Source of the DNA: Pseudomonadota bacterium
Lineage (GTDB): Bacteria; Pseudomonadota; Gammaproteobacteria; Xanthomonadales; Xanthomonadaceae
Assembly: GCA_023439425.1 (NCBI GenBank)
Contig: JAEXNZ010000043.1
Coordinates: forward strand, 1 to 6,264
DNA: 6,264 nt
Direction of reading: 5' to 3'
Shown: positions 6,255 through 6,264 of the stretch, piece after piece
Numbering within the stretch: position 1 is the first letter of the stretch
Layout: each line of letters begins with the position of its first letter
Program-made: the position numbers and the translations under genes
The notes under the pieces: model-generated
The model's input: the letters and a program-made list of their open reading frames with translations, nothing else
Database searches by the model: none
What the model was told of the DNA's origin: nothing

Positions 6255-6264
6255 AGCCACGCAG
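6255..6264 (-). repeat. Truncated second SMAG copy, inverted
   Basis: AGCCACGCAG at the window edge repeats the stem arm AGCCACGC of the element at 6208-6230, then continues with AG. The preceding bases are GCGA, not GTAG, so it is not a direct copy. AG matches the start of AGG, the complement of the first copy's CCT loop, so this is most simply the left part of an inverted copy whose GTAG lies outside the window. Confidence 0.55.

Noticed and set aside
1..6264. tRNA, rRNA, insertion sequence or phage genes.
   Set aside because: I saw no cloverleaf, rRNA-like stretch, transposase or integrase motif on either strand. Codon use looks uniform across the three genes, giving no sign of recent transfer apart from the REP elements.

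Overview
This 6.26 kb window is GC-rich chromosomal DNA, most likely from a Stenotrophomonas species (Xanthomonadaceae, Gammaproteobacteria). The main reason is short palindromes carrying a terminal GTAG at both ends of the window, the form of the SMAG/GTAG REP elements known from Stenotrophomonas maltophilia. The species cannot be named from the sequence alone.

Layout: positions 1-143 are non-coding and hold two SMAG-like palindromes in opposite orientation around a third GC-rich hairpin. Positions 144-1739 (minus strand) encode a 531-residue FAD-dependent oxidoreductase of the phytoene-desaturase/PYROXD2-like group. A divergent intergenic region (1740-1919) carries candidate promoters for both directions and a possible 11-codon leader ORF whose stop overlaps the next start. 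Positions 1920-4034 (plus) encode a 704-residue lipoprotein of the M13 (neprilysin/PepO) zinc metallopeptidase family with all catalytic motifs intact. A strong intrinsic terminator (4061-4089) follows, then an extended -10 promoter. Positions 4160-6166 (plus) encode a second, 668-residue M13 family protein with an ordinary Sec signal peptide. It is closed by another intrinsic terminator (6169-6200) and a SMAG element that looks like one half of an inverted dimer cut by the window end.

The two plus-strand genes are diverged tandem paralogues. The first looks like an active, membrane-anchored endopeptidase of the cell envelope. The second has lost the second zinc-binding histidine (HELNR in place of HEMTH), the substrate-binding Asn and the C-terminal catalytic His, while keeping the fold markers, the conserved cysteine pair and the ENLAD motif. 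It is best read as a secreted pseudopeptidase. Each has its own transcription signals, so they need not be co-expressed. The oxidoreductase has no evident functional link to them. The most interesting content is the enzyme/pseudoenzyme pair and the coupled micro-ORF at the start of the active gene.
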